In this document: positions 1-6,806 of the stretch, piece after piece | Position numbering within the stretch: the stretch's first letter is position 1 | Layout: each line of letters opens with the position of its first letter | DNA from: an uncultured Bacteroidales bacterium | GTDB lineage: Bacteria; Bacteroidota; Bacteroidia; Bacteroidales; Paludibacteraceae | Direction: 5' to 3' | Length of the DNA stretch: 7,365 nucleotides | Assembly: GCA_937886455.1 (NCBI GenBank) | Contig: CALGCU010000156.1 | Location: forward strand, 1-7,365 | Position numbers and translations under genes: made by a program | The notes under the pieces: model-generated | Seen by the model: only the letters and a program-made list of their open reading frames with translations | The model's database searches: none | What the model was told of the DNA's origin: nothing

Positions 1-4
1 CATC

Positions 5-37
5 CTCGGGACCATCTCGGGACCACCTCGGGACCAT
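5..37. repeat. 11-bp tandem repeat, three copies
   Basis: Three consecutive 11-mers (5-15, 16-26, 27-37) read CTCGGGACCAT, CTCGGGACCAC and CTCGGGACCAT, differing only in the last base. The four bases before them do not continue the period, so the array probably begins here. It lies outside any supported gene, downstream of the pepD terminator. The period is close to one helical turn. Its function is unknown. Confidence 0.85.
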
Positions 38-110
38 TAGATAGGAATAAGAGAGGAATGAACTTTTTTTATCAAGCACCAATAGATTGAAATAAGTCAC
101 ACAGCAATAA

Positions 111-150
111 AAATAAAAGAGCGTATCAAAAGGTCACTTTTGATACGCTC
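111..150 (-). terminator. Rho-independent terminator of the C69 peptidase-pepD unit
   Basis: Positions 119-132 (GAGCGTATCAAAAG) and 137-150 are a perfect 14-bp inverted repeat around a 4-base loop. On the minus strand the hairpin is followed by a T-rich tract (complement of 111-118). It starts about 22 nt beyond the pepD stop codon, where a terminator is expected. On the plus strand no T tract follows, so it should act mainly leftward. Confidence 0.9.
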
Positions 151-172
151 CTTGAATAACAAGACGACAGCA

Positions 173-1612
173 CTATGCTTCTTCTAAGATTGCCTTAATC
201 CATTTCCAGCAAGTTGCTGTCGAACTAATACTTAAACGTTCATTAGGCGAGTGCACACCTGTCATGGTAGGCCCCACTGAAATCATATCTAAGTGAGGAT
301 ATTTCTTCAAGAAAAGACCACATTCAAGACCGGCATGAATAGCACGCACCTTGGCTTCCTTGCCTTCTAATCTTCTATATGTATCCTGTGCCACTTTAAG
401 CAAATGTGAATCTACATTGGGTTGCCATCCCGGATAACCATCTCCATGACTCACTTCTGCTCCACCCAAAAGGAAAGTTGTTTCTACCATATACATGATG
501 TCATACTTGGCAGACTCCATAGAACTGCGCTGACTGGTGTTCACTACAAGTTTATCATCTTGGCGCTTAACTGATGCCATATTGGTAGATGTCTCTACTA
601 ATCCGGGCATAGTGCGACTCATGGCAAACACACCGTGAGGACAAGCGTAAAGCACCTGAAGCACTCTGTCGCTAAAGGATTTGGTAAACACTCTGGCTGG
701 CATTTCTTGTGAGTCAAGCGAAAGGGAAACACCGGCATCTGTGAGTGCCAACTCACTCTCTATCATGGCTGTGAAATGATTGAGTTGAACACGAAGTTGT
801 TCTTTGTAAGACATAGGCACACACACATCTGCATAAGCCTCACGCGCAATGGCATTACGCAAATTGCCTCCATCGATATGCGCAATACGCAGGTCTGTTT
901 CTTTATTCACTTGATAGAGATAGCGCACCAAAATCTTATTAGCATTGCCTCTACCTTTTTCAATGTCATCGCCGGAATGACCACCAAGCAAACCACTCAC
1001 TTTTACGCGGGCTGCAAAATAGCCTTGCGGAGCTTCTTCTTCTTCAATGGTAAATTTTGCCAATGTATCTATACCTCCGGCACAACCAATAAAGATTTCT
1101 CCATCGTCTTCTGAATCAAGATTAATCAGACGACTTCCTTCAAAGAAACCTTCTCCAAGAGCAAATGCACCGGTAAGACCGGTTTCTTCATCCACGGTAA
1201 ACAGACATTCAATAGCAGGGTGTTTCAATTCATTTGAAGCCAAAACAGCCAATGCTATGGCCATACCAATACCATTATCTGCACCAAGTGTAGTGCCCTT
1301 TGCTTTAAGCCAATCGCCATCTACATAGGTTTGAATGGGGTCGGTATCAAAGTTGTGCACTGTGTCAGCATTCTTTTCACACACCATGTCGGTATGGGCT
1401 TGCAATACTATACCGGGCTTATCTTCATATCCGGGAGTAGCCGGCTTGCTGATAAGCACATTATCTGCTGCATCTGTCTTGCATGCAAGGTTGTGCTTTG
1501 CTGCAAACTGACGGAGATATTCCATGATTCTACCCTCCTTTTTGGAAGGACGTGGTATCTGAGTGATAGCCGCAAATTGGCTAAACACTTCTTGGGGTTC
1601 TAAATGTTGCAT
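173..1612 (-). CDS. pepD: Aminoacyl-histidine dipeptidase (PepD, M20 metallopeptidase)
   Basis: Cytosolic dizinc dipeptidase of the PepD type, which hydrolyses Xaa-His and other dipeptides. The 479 residues fit the roughly 480-490 usual for this family. The M20 metal-site motifs are visible in order: HTD with His73 and Asp75, GADNG with Asp112, the catalytic pair Glu142-Glu143 in DEETG, Asp166 in NLDSED, GGHSG with His212 (lid/dimer domain), HAGLECG near residue 430, and the last metal ligand His454 in GVHSPNE. There is no signal peptide. The ATG at 1612 lies 8 nt beyond the stop of the C69 peptidase gene, with no promoter between them, so the two are probably co-transcribed. A strong hairpin terminator follows. 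The gene looks intact. The family call is secure; substrate range is inferred from the family. Confidence 0.96.
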   Translation of the reverse strand: MQHLEPQEVFSQFAAITQIPRPSKKEGRIMEYLRQFAAKHNLACKTDAADNVLISKPATPGYEDKPGIVLQAHTDMVCEKNADTVHNFDTDPIQTYVDGDWLKAKGTTLGADNGIGMAIALAVLASNELKHPAIECLFTVDEETGLTGAFALGEGFFEGSRLINLDSEDDGEIFIGCAGGIDTLAKFTIEEEEAPQGYFAARVKVSGLLGGHSGDDIEKGRGNANKILVRYLYQVNKETDLRIAHIDGGNLRNAIAREAYADVCVPMSYKEQLRVQLNHFTAMIESELALTDAGVSLSLDSQEMPARVFTKSFSDRVLQVLYACPHGVFAMSRTMPGLVETSTNMASVKRQDDKLVVNTSQRSSMESAKYDIMYMVETTFLLGGAEVSHGDGYPGWQPNVDSHLLKVAQDTYRRLEGKEAKVRAIHAGLECGLFLKKYPHLDMISVGPTMTGVHSPNERLSISSTATCWKWIKAILEEA

Positions 1613-1620
1613 AGAGATGA

Positions 1621-3246
1621 TTATTTATTGATGTTTATTTCTTTCTTTTCGGTTGGAGCAATCAAGCGTAAGTAGTCTTCTGGATAGCCCAAACGACCTA
1701 TCTTTTCTGGAATGCCGGCTTCGTTGGTAACAAACTTACCATCTTTTTCTACTTTCACCACTCCGTCCATATATTTCACAAGGAGGTACTGTCCTAACTC
1801 CTTCCACGACTGAGTGGATTGTTCGGCTTGATCGCATGAAAACTTAGTGAGCAAGTGACGCGCTTCTTCTTCTGAAACTCCTTTTGCCATTTGATCCACA
1901 GCTGGAACTAATTGGTTGAAATAGTTTTCCCAAGTGGCTTGATGAGCGCGAATGTCTTTCAACATATAAGAGTAGCGAGAATAAGCAAAATTCGCTACTG
2001 CATTATAGGTCCAGAAAGCCGAAGTGGGTGAATAAACTGTCAAAGCTCCATTGTCTTCGCTAAAACATTCAGGCACACTGTATATTCCACAATACATAGG
2101 AACATAAAGGTTAGTGGCTGCATCATCCACACCAAACCACAGAATACCACCAACATAGTTCGGCAACCAAGAACGCATCTGAGCTACAAACGACCAACCG
2201 GTTTGTTGAGTGGCTGTAGGACGAGCAAACCAATACTTTTCTCCATCTAACTCAAAGTACAAGGGGGTATGACGCATTTTGCTGTTAAACGGACCGGCTC
2301 CGATACCTTGTGTAATGTCAAGTTCAGTTCCTTCATACTGGTCGCGCATATAGTGCTTAAAGTCTTGAGCCGACACCTTCTTATCGGGCTTGATATAAAG
2401 AGGCATACGCTCTGACGACTCACCTTTCACATATGGAAGGTACTTATCCATATCGGCATTAACCTGACGGAAGAAACTCCACACACGCGCTTCACACACC
2501 CACAATCCACTAAAATCAAGAGGATTGTACGTATCTGAGAAACTGAAGTTCTTGTCACTGCCTTTATAATAACCTTTCTCACGAGCAAAATCTACTACAT
2601 CGGGAGAATACATCCAATTCTCTTTATCCTTGAAGTTGATTTGAGTGATACGCGCTTGGTTGGCATGTCCTGAAACACAGTCATCTGGAATACGTGTTGC
2701 TACCCACACAGCGCCTTTACTACCTGGCCCTTTACCTATCAACTCCATAATCCACACCTCATTAGGGTCTGCAATAGAAAATGACTCTCCCGAACTGTAA
2801 TAACCATATTCAGACACAAGGTCGGTCATCACCTTGATGGCTTCGCGAGCGGTACGACTGCGTTGGAGGGCAATATATATCAAGCTTCCATAGTCTATCA
2901 AACCGGTGCTGTCTTCCAATTCTGGCCTTCCTCCCCAAGTTGTCTCACCAATGGTCAATTGATGCTCATTCATATTACCGATAACGGAATAAGTTTGAGC
3001 CACCTCGGGTATCTCACCTAAATACTTACCTGAATCCCAGTCATAAACCTTACGCATTGCGCCGGGCTCATAGGTAGCTGCGGGATGATGATACAATGCG
3101 CCATACAAAGAATAAGAGTCGGCTGCATAAGTCACTAAAGTAGAGCCATCAACAGTAGCCAATTTACCCGCTAAAAAATTAGTACATGGATACACTGCCA
3201 ATGGCAACAAGAACATAACGCATAGCGTCAAAAGGTGTTTTTTCAT
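1621..3246 (-). CDS. Secreted C69/U34 family dipeptidase
   Basis: N-terminal-nucleophile peptidase of family C69 (formerly U34), related to lactobacillar PepDA. Residues 1-20 are a signal peptide (two lysines, then a Leu/Val/Phe-rich core). Cys21 begins CTNFLAGKLATVDGSTL, the family's conserved start, and should become the N-terminal nucleophile after signal cleavage. The residues before it (VYPC) do not make a convincing lipobox. The remainder, including the IADPNEVWIMELIG and GHANQARI stretches, is typical of the family, and 541 residues is close to full length. It probably acts in the periplasm or at the cell surface, releasing dipeptides. The gene is first in a two-gene unit with pepD and has its own TAnnTTTG promoter about 30 nt upstream. 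Family assignment is strong; exact specificity cannot be read. Confidence 0.93.
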   Translation of the reverse strand: MKKHLLTLCVMFLLPLAVYPCTNFLAGKLATVDGSTLVTYAADSYSLYGALYHHPAATYEPGAMRKVYDWDSGKYLGEIPEVAQTYSVIGNMNEHQLTIGETTWGGRPELEDSTGLIDYGSLIYIALQRSRTAREAIKVMTDLVSEYGYYSSGESFSIADPNEVWIMELIGKGPGSKGAVWVATRIPDDCVSGHANQARITQINFKDKENWMYSPDVVDFAREKGYYKGSDKNFSFSDTYNPLDFSGLWVCEARVWSFFRQVNADMDKYLPYVKGESSERMPLYIKPDKKVSAQDFKHYMRDQYEGTELDITQGIGAGPFNSKMRHTPLYFELDGEKYWFARPTATQQTGWSFVAQMRSWLPNYVGGILWFGVDDAATNLYVPMYCGIYSVPECFSEDNGALTVYSPTSAFWTYNAVANFAYSRYSYMLKDIRAHQATWENYFNQLVPAVDQMAKGVSEEEARHLLTKFSCDQAEQSTQSWKELGQYLLVKYMDGVVKVEKDGKFVTNEAGIPEKIGRLGYPEDYLRLIAPTEKKEININK

Positions 3247-3277
3247 ACATATATGATTTTAGATTCTACATATGGAG

Positions 3278-3285
3278 CAAAGATA
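3278..3285 (-). promoter_or_regulatory. Bacteroidetes-type -7 element for the C69 peptidase-pepD unit
   Basis: The minus strand reads TATCTTTG, matching the Bacteroidetes housekeeping -7 consensus TAnnTTTG. It lies 31 nt before the start codon at 3246, implying a leader of roughly 25 nt. No TTTG occurs at the usual 19-21 nt spacing; only CT-rich sequence is present there. Confidence 0.7.
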
Positions 3286-3411
3286 GTAAGAAAAATCGAT
3301 TAAGAGAGAGAAATATATACAAGCCGAGCAAAAAAAGACAAAACAAACATATGCATACGTATATCATAAAGTAAAACAAGACATAAGATAACGAAACACA
3401 ATAAAAAGATA

Positions 3412-3443
3412 TTTGCAAATATGACACATTAAGACTACCTTTG
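3412..3443 (+). promoter_or_regulatory. Bacteroidetes-type promoter of the small RHH gene
   Basis: TTTG at 3412-3415 and TACCTTTG at 3436-3443 are separated by exactly 20 nt, an excellent match to the -33/-7 promoter (TTTG, 19-21 nt, TAnnTTTG). Transcription should begin near 3450, leaving a leader of only about 14 nt before the GTG start at 3464. Confidence 0.82.
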
Positions 3444-3463
3444 TATCACAAAACAATGACACA

Positions 3464-3673
3464 GTGAAATCAAAACAAAACACAACGGATTTATCAAAGA
3501 GAAAAGCACCGCGCAAACACAGACAGGTGATTGCTCTCAATGACCTTGAGTTAAAAGCACTGGAGCGCTATTGCCAAAAATACCATGTAACAAACAAGTC
3601 AAAGTTTATTAGAGAAACTTTGATGCGTACGATTCTAAAAAAATTCGAAGAAGATCACCCCACCCTGTTCTAA
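3464..3673 (+). CDS. Small basic ribbon-helix-helix-like protein
   Basis: A 69-residue protein starting at GTG; no in-frame ATG exists before residue 54. The N-terminus (residues 1-20) is rich in Lys and Arg. A predicted beta strand (residues 20-25, RQVIAL), a helix (26-40), a turn with NKSKFIRET and a second helix (46-62) give the strand-helix-helix plan of CopG/MetJ/Arc DNA-binding proteins. The C-terminus ends in DHPTLF. The role is unknown: it could be a small DNA-binding regulator, and plasmid mobilisation accessory proteins have a similar fold, but no relaxase is adjacent. It has its own promoter and sits alone, convergent with the barrel-protein gene, with stop codons 1 nt apart. A three-codon frame (ATG at 3456) overlaps its start. 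The gene is probably real; the fold is inferred from pattern only. Confidence 0.75.
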   Translation: MKSKQNTTDLSKRKAPRKHRQVIALNDLELKALERYCQKYHVTNKSKFIRETLMRTILKKFEEDHPTLF

Positions 3674-3674
3674 C

Positions 3675-4553
3675 CTACAAGGTAAAGCCTAAACGAAGAC
3701 CACCATTTAACAACGAAGTGTACCCATTACGGTAAAACACTTCTGAAGATATGCTCTCAGACACCTGAGCACCACACTGCTGAGCCTTGAAAAACAATGC
3801 CATAAAAAAAGTCTGATGCTTCACTCCCACCTGACGTTGCACTCCCACAGAAAGCTCACACAAAGGACCTCCACGCAACAAACCCTTTAACTTAAATGCA
3901 TAGCCCGCATCCACACCAACATAAGGAGACCAAGACCTTTCCGGCAAAAGATAATATTCCATACGTGCAAAAAGCGGCAATAACTGTTGCTGAGATGAAG
4001 CATTAAAACGACAATCATAACCCACACCGCCACCTACAAAGAAACGACGATGCACCACATCACGATAGCCTATGGCCACCTTGCCCTCTATGCCTCCACC
4101 AAACACAGGTGGCAATGGCTGATTGCTCAAAGAAGCCTGAAGAGATATATGAAGCAACACGGGCTGACCACCCTTGCCGGACTCCACTACATGACCACGC
4201 GGACGAACACTCTCCTTGTCACACTGAACCACACTGCCGGATGGCTCAATAAACACCCACTTATCTTCTGTTTCATGCAACAAATAAGCCTTCAACACAC
4301 CTTTGTCCGGCAAACGCATACGATGTAAAGTGTCAGCCACAACAGCCCGAACATCTGACATAGGATACTGATACGTAGTACCATCATCGGTTTTAAGCAC
4401 TATCACATCATCAGTCTGAGCCTTCACAACACCGGCAAGCGAATGACCCGCACGAAAAAAAACACGCATCCTCCCTTGCGCCACCGCCGAAGGAACAACC
4501 AACGACAAGAAACACAAAGGGAGGATGATATATGAAATAAATTTATTTTTCAC
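3675..4553 (-). CDS. Exported outer-membrane beta-barrel protein, function unknown
   Basis: A 292-residue protein starting at GTG (4553-4551). This start is supported because it gives a clean signal peptide: MKNK, a hydrophobic core at residues 5-22 and a probable signal peptidase I site after AVA (residue 25). Residues 28-75 look like a small beta domain (G-x-x-L-x-G-V, then VLKTDDGTTYQYPMSDVRAV), of the kind that often precedes barrels in Bacteroidales proteins. From about residue 132 to the end, alternating aromatic/hydrophobic strands, including SPYVGVDAGYAF and the closing GGLRLGFTL, indicate an OMP_b-brl-type barrel of perhaps eight strands. The gene overlaps the Na/Pi cotransporter gene by 11 nt and should be translationally coupled to it. 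A link to phosphate or ion handling is inference from position only. No terminator is visible after it. Confidence 0.82.
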   Translation of the reverse strand: MKNKFISYIILPLCFLSLVVPSAVAQGRMRVFFRAGHSLAGVVKAQTDDVIVLKTDDGTTYQYPMSDVRAVVADTLHRMRLPDKGVLKAYLLHETEDKWVFIEPSGSVVQCDKESVRPRGHVVESGKGGQPVLLHISLQASLSNQPLPPVFGGGIEGKVAIGYRDVVHRRFFVGGGVGYDCRFNASSQQQLLPLFARMEYYLLPERSWSPYVGVDAGYAFKLKGLLRGGPLCELSVGVQRQVGVKHQTFFMALFFKAQQCGAQVSESISSEVFYRNGYTSLLNGGLRLGFTL

Positions 4554-6345
4554 TTTCGCGAAGCGCTTCCATTACATTAATCACATAATCGCCCATCTTC
4601 TCACACTCTACTATAGTATCCATATAAGTAACACTCGCCAAGTAATCATAGTCATGATTATTAACATTCACAGCATTCTGGTTTTTCAACTGATTGCGGA
4701 AATTGTTAATCTCATTCTCTATGTTCAACGAACGATTAAATGTTTCAAGATCCAGTTCCTCATCTGAGTTAAGCGTCTTTGTCATCTGGAAAATAGCACC
4801 CTCAATGAGGTTAAACATCAACTCTACATTATCATTCATGTAAGTTGTATAAGAAGACTTATCATTACGCTTACGCTGAAGAATACGAGCCAAATTAAAA
4901 CATGCATCACCCACACTCTCAATCTCCGAAACAATGCGAAGCATAGTCTGAGTCTTATGCTTACTCACACTACTCAAACGACCCTCTGCCACCTTAGCCA
5001 GATAATCGGCAATCTCTATCTCCATACGGTCACTGATGTTCTCATACTTCTCTATGCGGGTATATATCTTCACAAACTCATTGTCATTCTCCTCTTTACA
5101 CAAATCCCTCACCATGCCAAACATACGTTGCGTACGCTCACTATACACACCGATTTCCTTGCGAGCCTGAAGAATAGACAACTCTGACGTAGAAAGCATA
5201 CCGGTTGATATATACTTGAGTTGAAACTCTTCATCAGTCTCCTTCTTCTTGATAATGAGAGACACAAGATTAGCTATCGGCTTCACAAACCATATCATCA
5301 CACAAGTATTGGTCACATTAAACAAAGTGTGAAACAAAGAAAGAGCATAAGAGGTTGACACCTGATAATTCAAATACTGCTCATGAAGTCCCGCCTGCTC
5401 AGCCGATAATTCTGAACTATTATTAATAATCAATTGCATGGTCTCTTCTGGAATAGAACGAGCAAACTCAATCAAATCACGAGGATCACCCACACCCATA
5501 CGCTCTACAAGAAATGCCACCATATGCGTGAACGGATAAAACAACACCAACATCCATATCACCCCAAATATATTAAATATCAAGTGAGAAAATGCCGCGC
5601 GCTTAGCCGACACATTCGCCGGAAGAGCTGCAAGGTTAGCTGTAATTGTTGTACCAATATTCTCTCCTAACACCATAGCCGCCGCAAGTTCAAAAGGTAT
5701 CCAACCATTCGCACACATAATCAACGTAATGGCCATCGTAGCCGCTGATGCCTGAACAATCACTGTCAACAACGCACCAATAAACAAGAACAACAACACA
5801 GACAAATAGCCCATGTCGGTATAATTCCGCACAAAAGCAAGCATCGAAGGATTAGCATTCAAGTCTGGAGCATTCGTCTTCAAACCATCCAAACCCATAA
5901 ACAACAACGCGAAACCTATGATAAACTCACCCATGTAACGACGCTTATTGTTGCTTGAGAAAACAAAAGGTATCGCCAAAGCAATCAATGGAACCGCTAT
6001 AGAAGAAATGCTCACCTTAAAGCCCAACAACGAAATAATCCAGGCCGTCACGGTAGTACCTATATTGGCACCCATTATCACTGTAATTGACTGAACCAAT
6101 GTCAACAAACCCGCATTAACAAAACTCACCACCATCACAGTAGTTGCAGAAGATGACTGAATCAAAGCAGTAATCAATACACCCGTCAACACACCCGTAA
6201 ATCGATTCTTCGTCATCGCCGAAAGAATAGCACGCATCCTGTCACCGGCCACCTTCTGAAGAGCCTCGCTCATCAGCTTCATACCATACAAAAATAGACC
6301 AAGAGAACCTATTAAAGTACAAAAATCAAGTAATGAATAATTCAT
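4543..6345 (-). CDS. Na+/phosphate cotransporter family protein with C-terminal PhoU-like domain
   Basis: Inner-membrane transporter of the Na/Pi cotransporter (NptA/PNaS) family, with the architecture of E. coli YjbB. The membrane part (about residues 1-365) has the family's inverted duplication: QSSSATT at 63-69 with GANIGTT at 92-98, then QASAATM at 198-204 with GENIGTT at 227-233. Residues about 385-595 form a helical PhoU-like domain with repeated E-x-x-(S/G)-D motifs: E435..D439, E476..GD480 and E582..GD586. The length, 600 residues, fits. Family knowledge suggests sodium-coupled phosphate movement (export has been proposed for YjbB); the direction here is not known. ATG at 6345 lies about 22 nt from the predicted transcription start. 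It is the first gene of a two-gene unit with the barrel protein. It looks complete. Confidence 0.94.
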   Translation of the reverse strand: MNYSLLDFCTLIGSLGLFLYGMKLMSEALQKVAGDRMRAILSAMTKNRFTGVLTGVLITALIQSSSATTVMVVSFVNAGLLTLVQSITVIMGANIGTTVTAWIISLLGFKVSISSIAVPLIALAIPFVFSSNNKRRYMGEFIIGFALLFMGLDGLKTNAPDLNANPSMLAFVRNYTDMGYLSVLLFLFIGALLTVIVQASAATMAITLIMCANGWIPFELAAAMVLGENIGTTITANLAALPANVSAKRAAFSHLIFNIFGVIWMLVLFYPFTHMVAFLVERMGVGDPRDLIEFARSIPEETMQLIINNSSELSAEQAGLHEQYLNYQVSTSYALSLFHTLFNVTNTCVMIWFVKPIANLVSLIIKKKETDEEFQLKYISTGMLSTSELSILQARKEIGVYSERTQRMFGMVRDLCKEENDNEFVKIYTRIEKYENISDRMEIEIADYLAKVAEGRLSSVSKHKTQTMLRIVSEIESVGDACFNLARILQRKRNDKSSYTTYMNDNVELMFNLIEGAIFQMTKTLNSDEELDLETFNRSLNIENEINNFRNQLKNQNAVNVNNHDYDYLASVTYMDTIVECEKMGDYVINVMEALRESEK

Positions 6346-6373
6346 GAATGAATAACCTTAAAAATTACGCCGA

Positions 6374-6405
6374 CAAAGGTAAGAAAACGCCGCCAAATCC
6401 CCAAA
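6374..6405 (-). promoter_or_regulatory. Bacteroidetes-type promoter of the Na/Pi cotransporter unit
   Basis: On the minus strand TTTG (complement of 6402-6405) and TACCTTTG (complement of 6374-6381) are separated by exactly 20 nt, the Bacteroidetes -33/-7 arrangement. The predicted leader is about 22 nt, with a weak AAGG about 10 nt before the ATG. This fixes native Bacteroidales DNA to at least 6405, just left of the mobile-element-like sequence. Confidence 0.83.
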
Positions 6406-6450
6406 TACAAACACACCATTATACCACACCCACCCACAAAATTCAATACG

Positions 6451-6456
6451 AAAGGA
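6451..6456 (+). promoter_or_regulatory. Shine-Dalgarno site of tnpV-like gene
   Basis: AAAGGA lies 9 nt before the ATG at 6466 and decides that start over the in-frame alternatives. No convincing promoter is visible between the native promoter at 6405 and this site: the only TATAAT on the plus strand (6460-6465) touches the start codon. Confidence 0.6.
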
Positions 6457-6465
6457 CTTATAATT

Positions 6466-6801
6466 ATGACCGAACTCAAACAAACCTTAACCACCGAAGA
6501 ACAGGAGCTTATTCAAAACCCCATAGGTCGCTGGGGCGAGGCTTGGCAGAAATATATGAAAGAAAACTGCACTCCCGACGAAATCTCGGCAAATTTCAAG
6601 GACGGCGAATTTGATGAACTTGCCCGACGGATTGACAGCGAGGCTTGGGAAATGTGGGAGCTGCTCCGCAGACAGTACACCGAAAAAAATCCCCGACCAA
6701 CTACTTTCAACGAAATCGTATCGTGGGAGAAAATGCGTTCTCTCACGGTTGAACACGAGGTAATGGAGCAGATTGTTCTGCAAATCAGAATGCCCGTTTA
6801 A
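6466..6801 (+). CDS. tnpV: TnpV-like transposon-encoded protein
   Basis: A 111-residue soluble protein resembling the TnpV family carried by Tn4451-type and other Firmicutes mobilizable elements. The diagnostic start is NPIGRWGEAWQKYMKE (residues 19-34), matching the family's PIGxWGxxxxxYLKE. It is followed by a helical region with a G-x-x-x-x-L-x-x-x-I-D-x-x-A pattern (residues about 46-62), then WELLRRQ, a central W at 86 and a C-terminal helix ending near VMEQIVLQI. The length is close to the usual 110-120. No biochemical role is established for TnpV, as far as I know. It is preceded by a good Shine-Dalgarno site and followed, after 218 nt, by the relaxase gene on the same strand. Its usual upstream partners and promoter are not seen here, consistent with a truncated or rearranged left end. 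Confidence 0.72.
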   Translation: MTELKQTLTTEEQELIQNPIGRWGEAWQKYMKENCTPDEISANFKDGEFDELARRIDSEAWEMWELLRRQYTEKNPRPTTFNEIVSWEKMRSLTVEHEVMEQIVLQIRMPV

Positions 6802-6806
6802 GGGGA

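Noticed and set aside
1..37. CRISPR array.
   Set aside because: The repeat unit is 11 bp with no spacers and there are no cas genes nearby.
1..90. Plus-strand frame open from the window edge to a stop at 88-90, as a possible gene end.
   Set aside because: Only 29 codons, running through the 11-bp repeat, with no recognisable protein sequence. The hairpin that follows has its T tract on the other strand.
776..1603. Several plus-strand open frames of 90-112 codons.
   Set aside because: They lie wholly antisense to pepD, whose full set of M20 motifs makes it the real gene. Their translations look like no family.
3354..3361. ATACGTAT-type palindrome in the divergent spacer as an operator.
   Set aside because: Short, AT-rich and not positioned at either promoter; expected by chance.
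3464..3673. Antitoxin of a toxin-antitoxin pair.
   Set aside because: The RHH-like fold would fit, but no toxin-like gene is next to it on the same strand; the neighbours are a peptidase and a barrel protein.
4957..5670. Plus-strand open frames rich in Thr, His and Leu.
   Set aside because: Shadows of the Na/Pi cotransporter gene, caused by its skewed base composition.
6348..6614. Plus-strand 88-codon frame spanning the junction.
   Set aside because: It starts within native promoter DNA and runs in another frame through tnpV. It has a low-complexity Thr/Tyr/His-rich translation and no ribosome-binding site.
6487..6783. Minus-strand frames opposite tnpV.
   Set aside because: The plus-strand frame has the TnpV pattern and a proper Shine-Dalgarno site. 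The antisense frames have neither.
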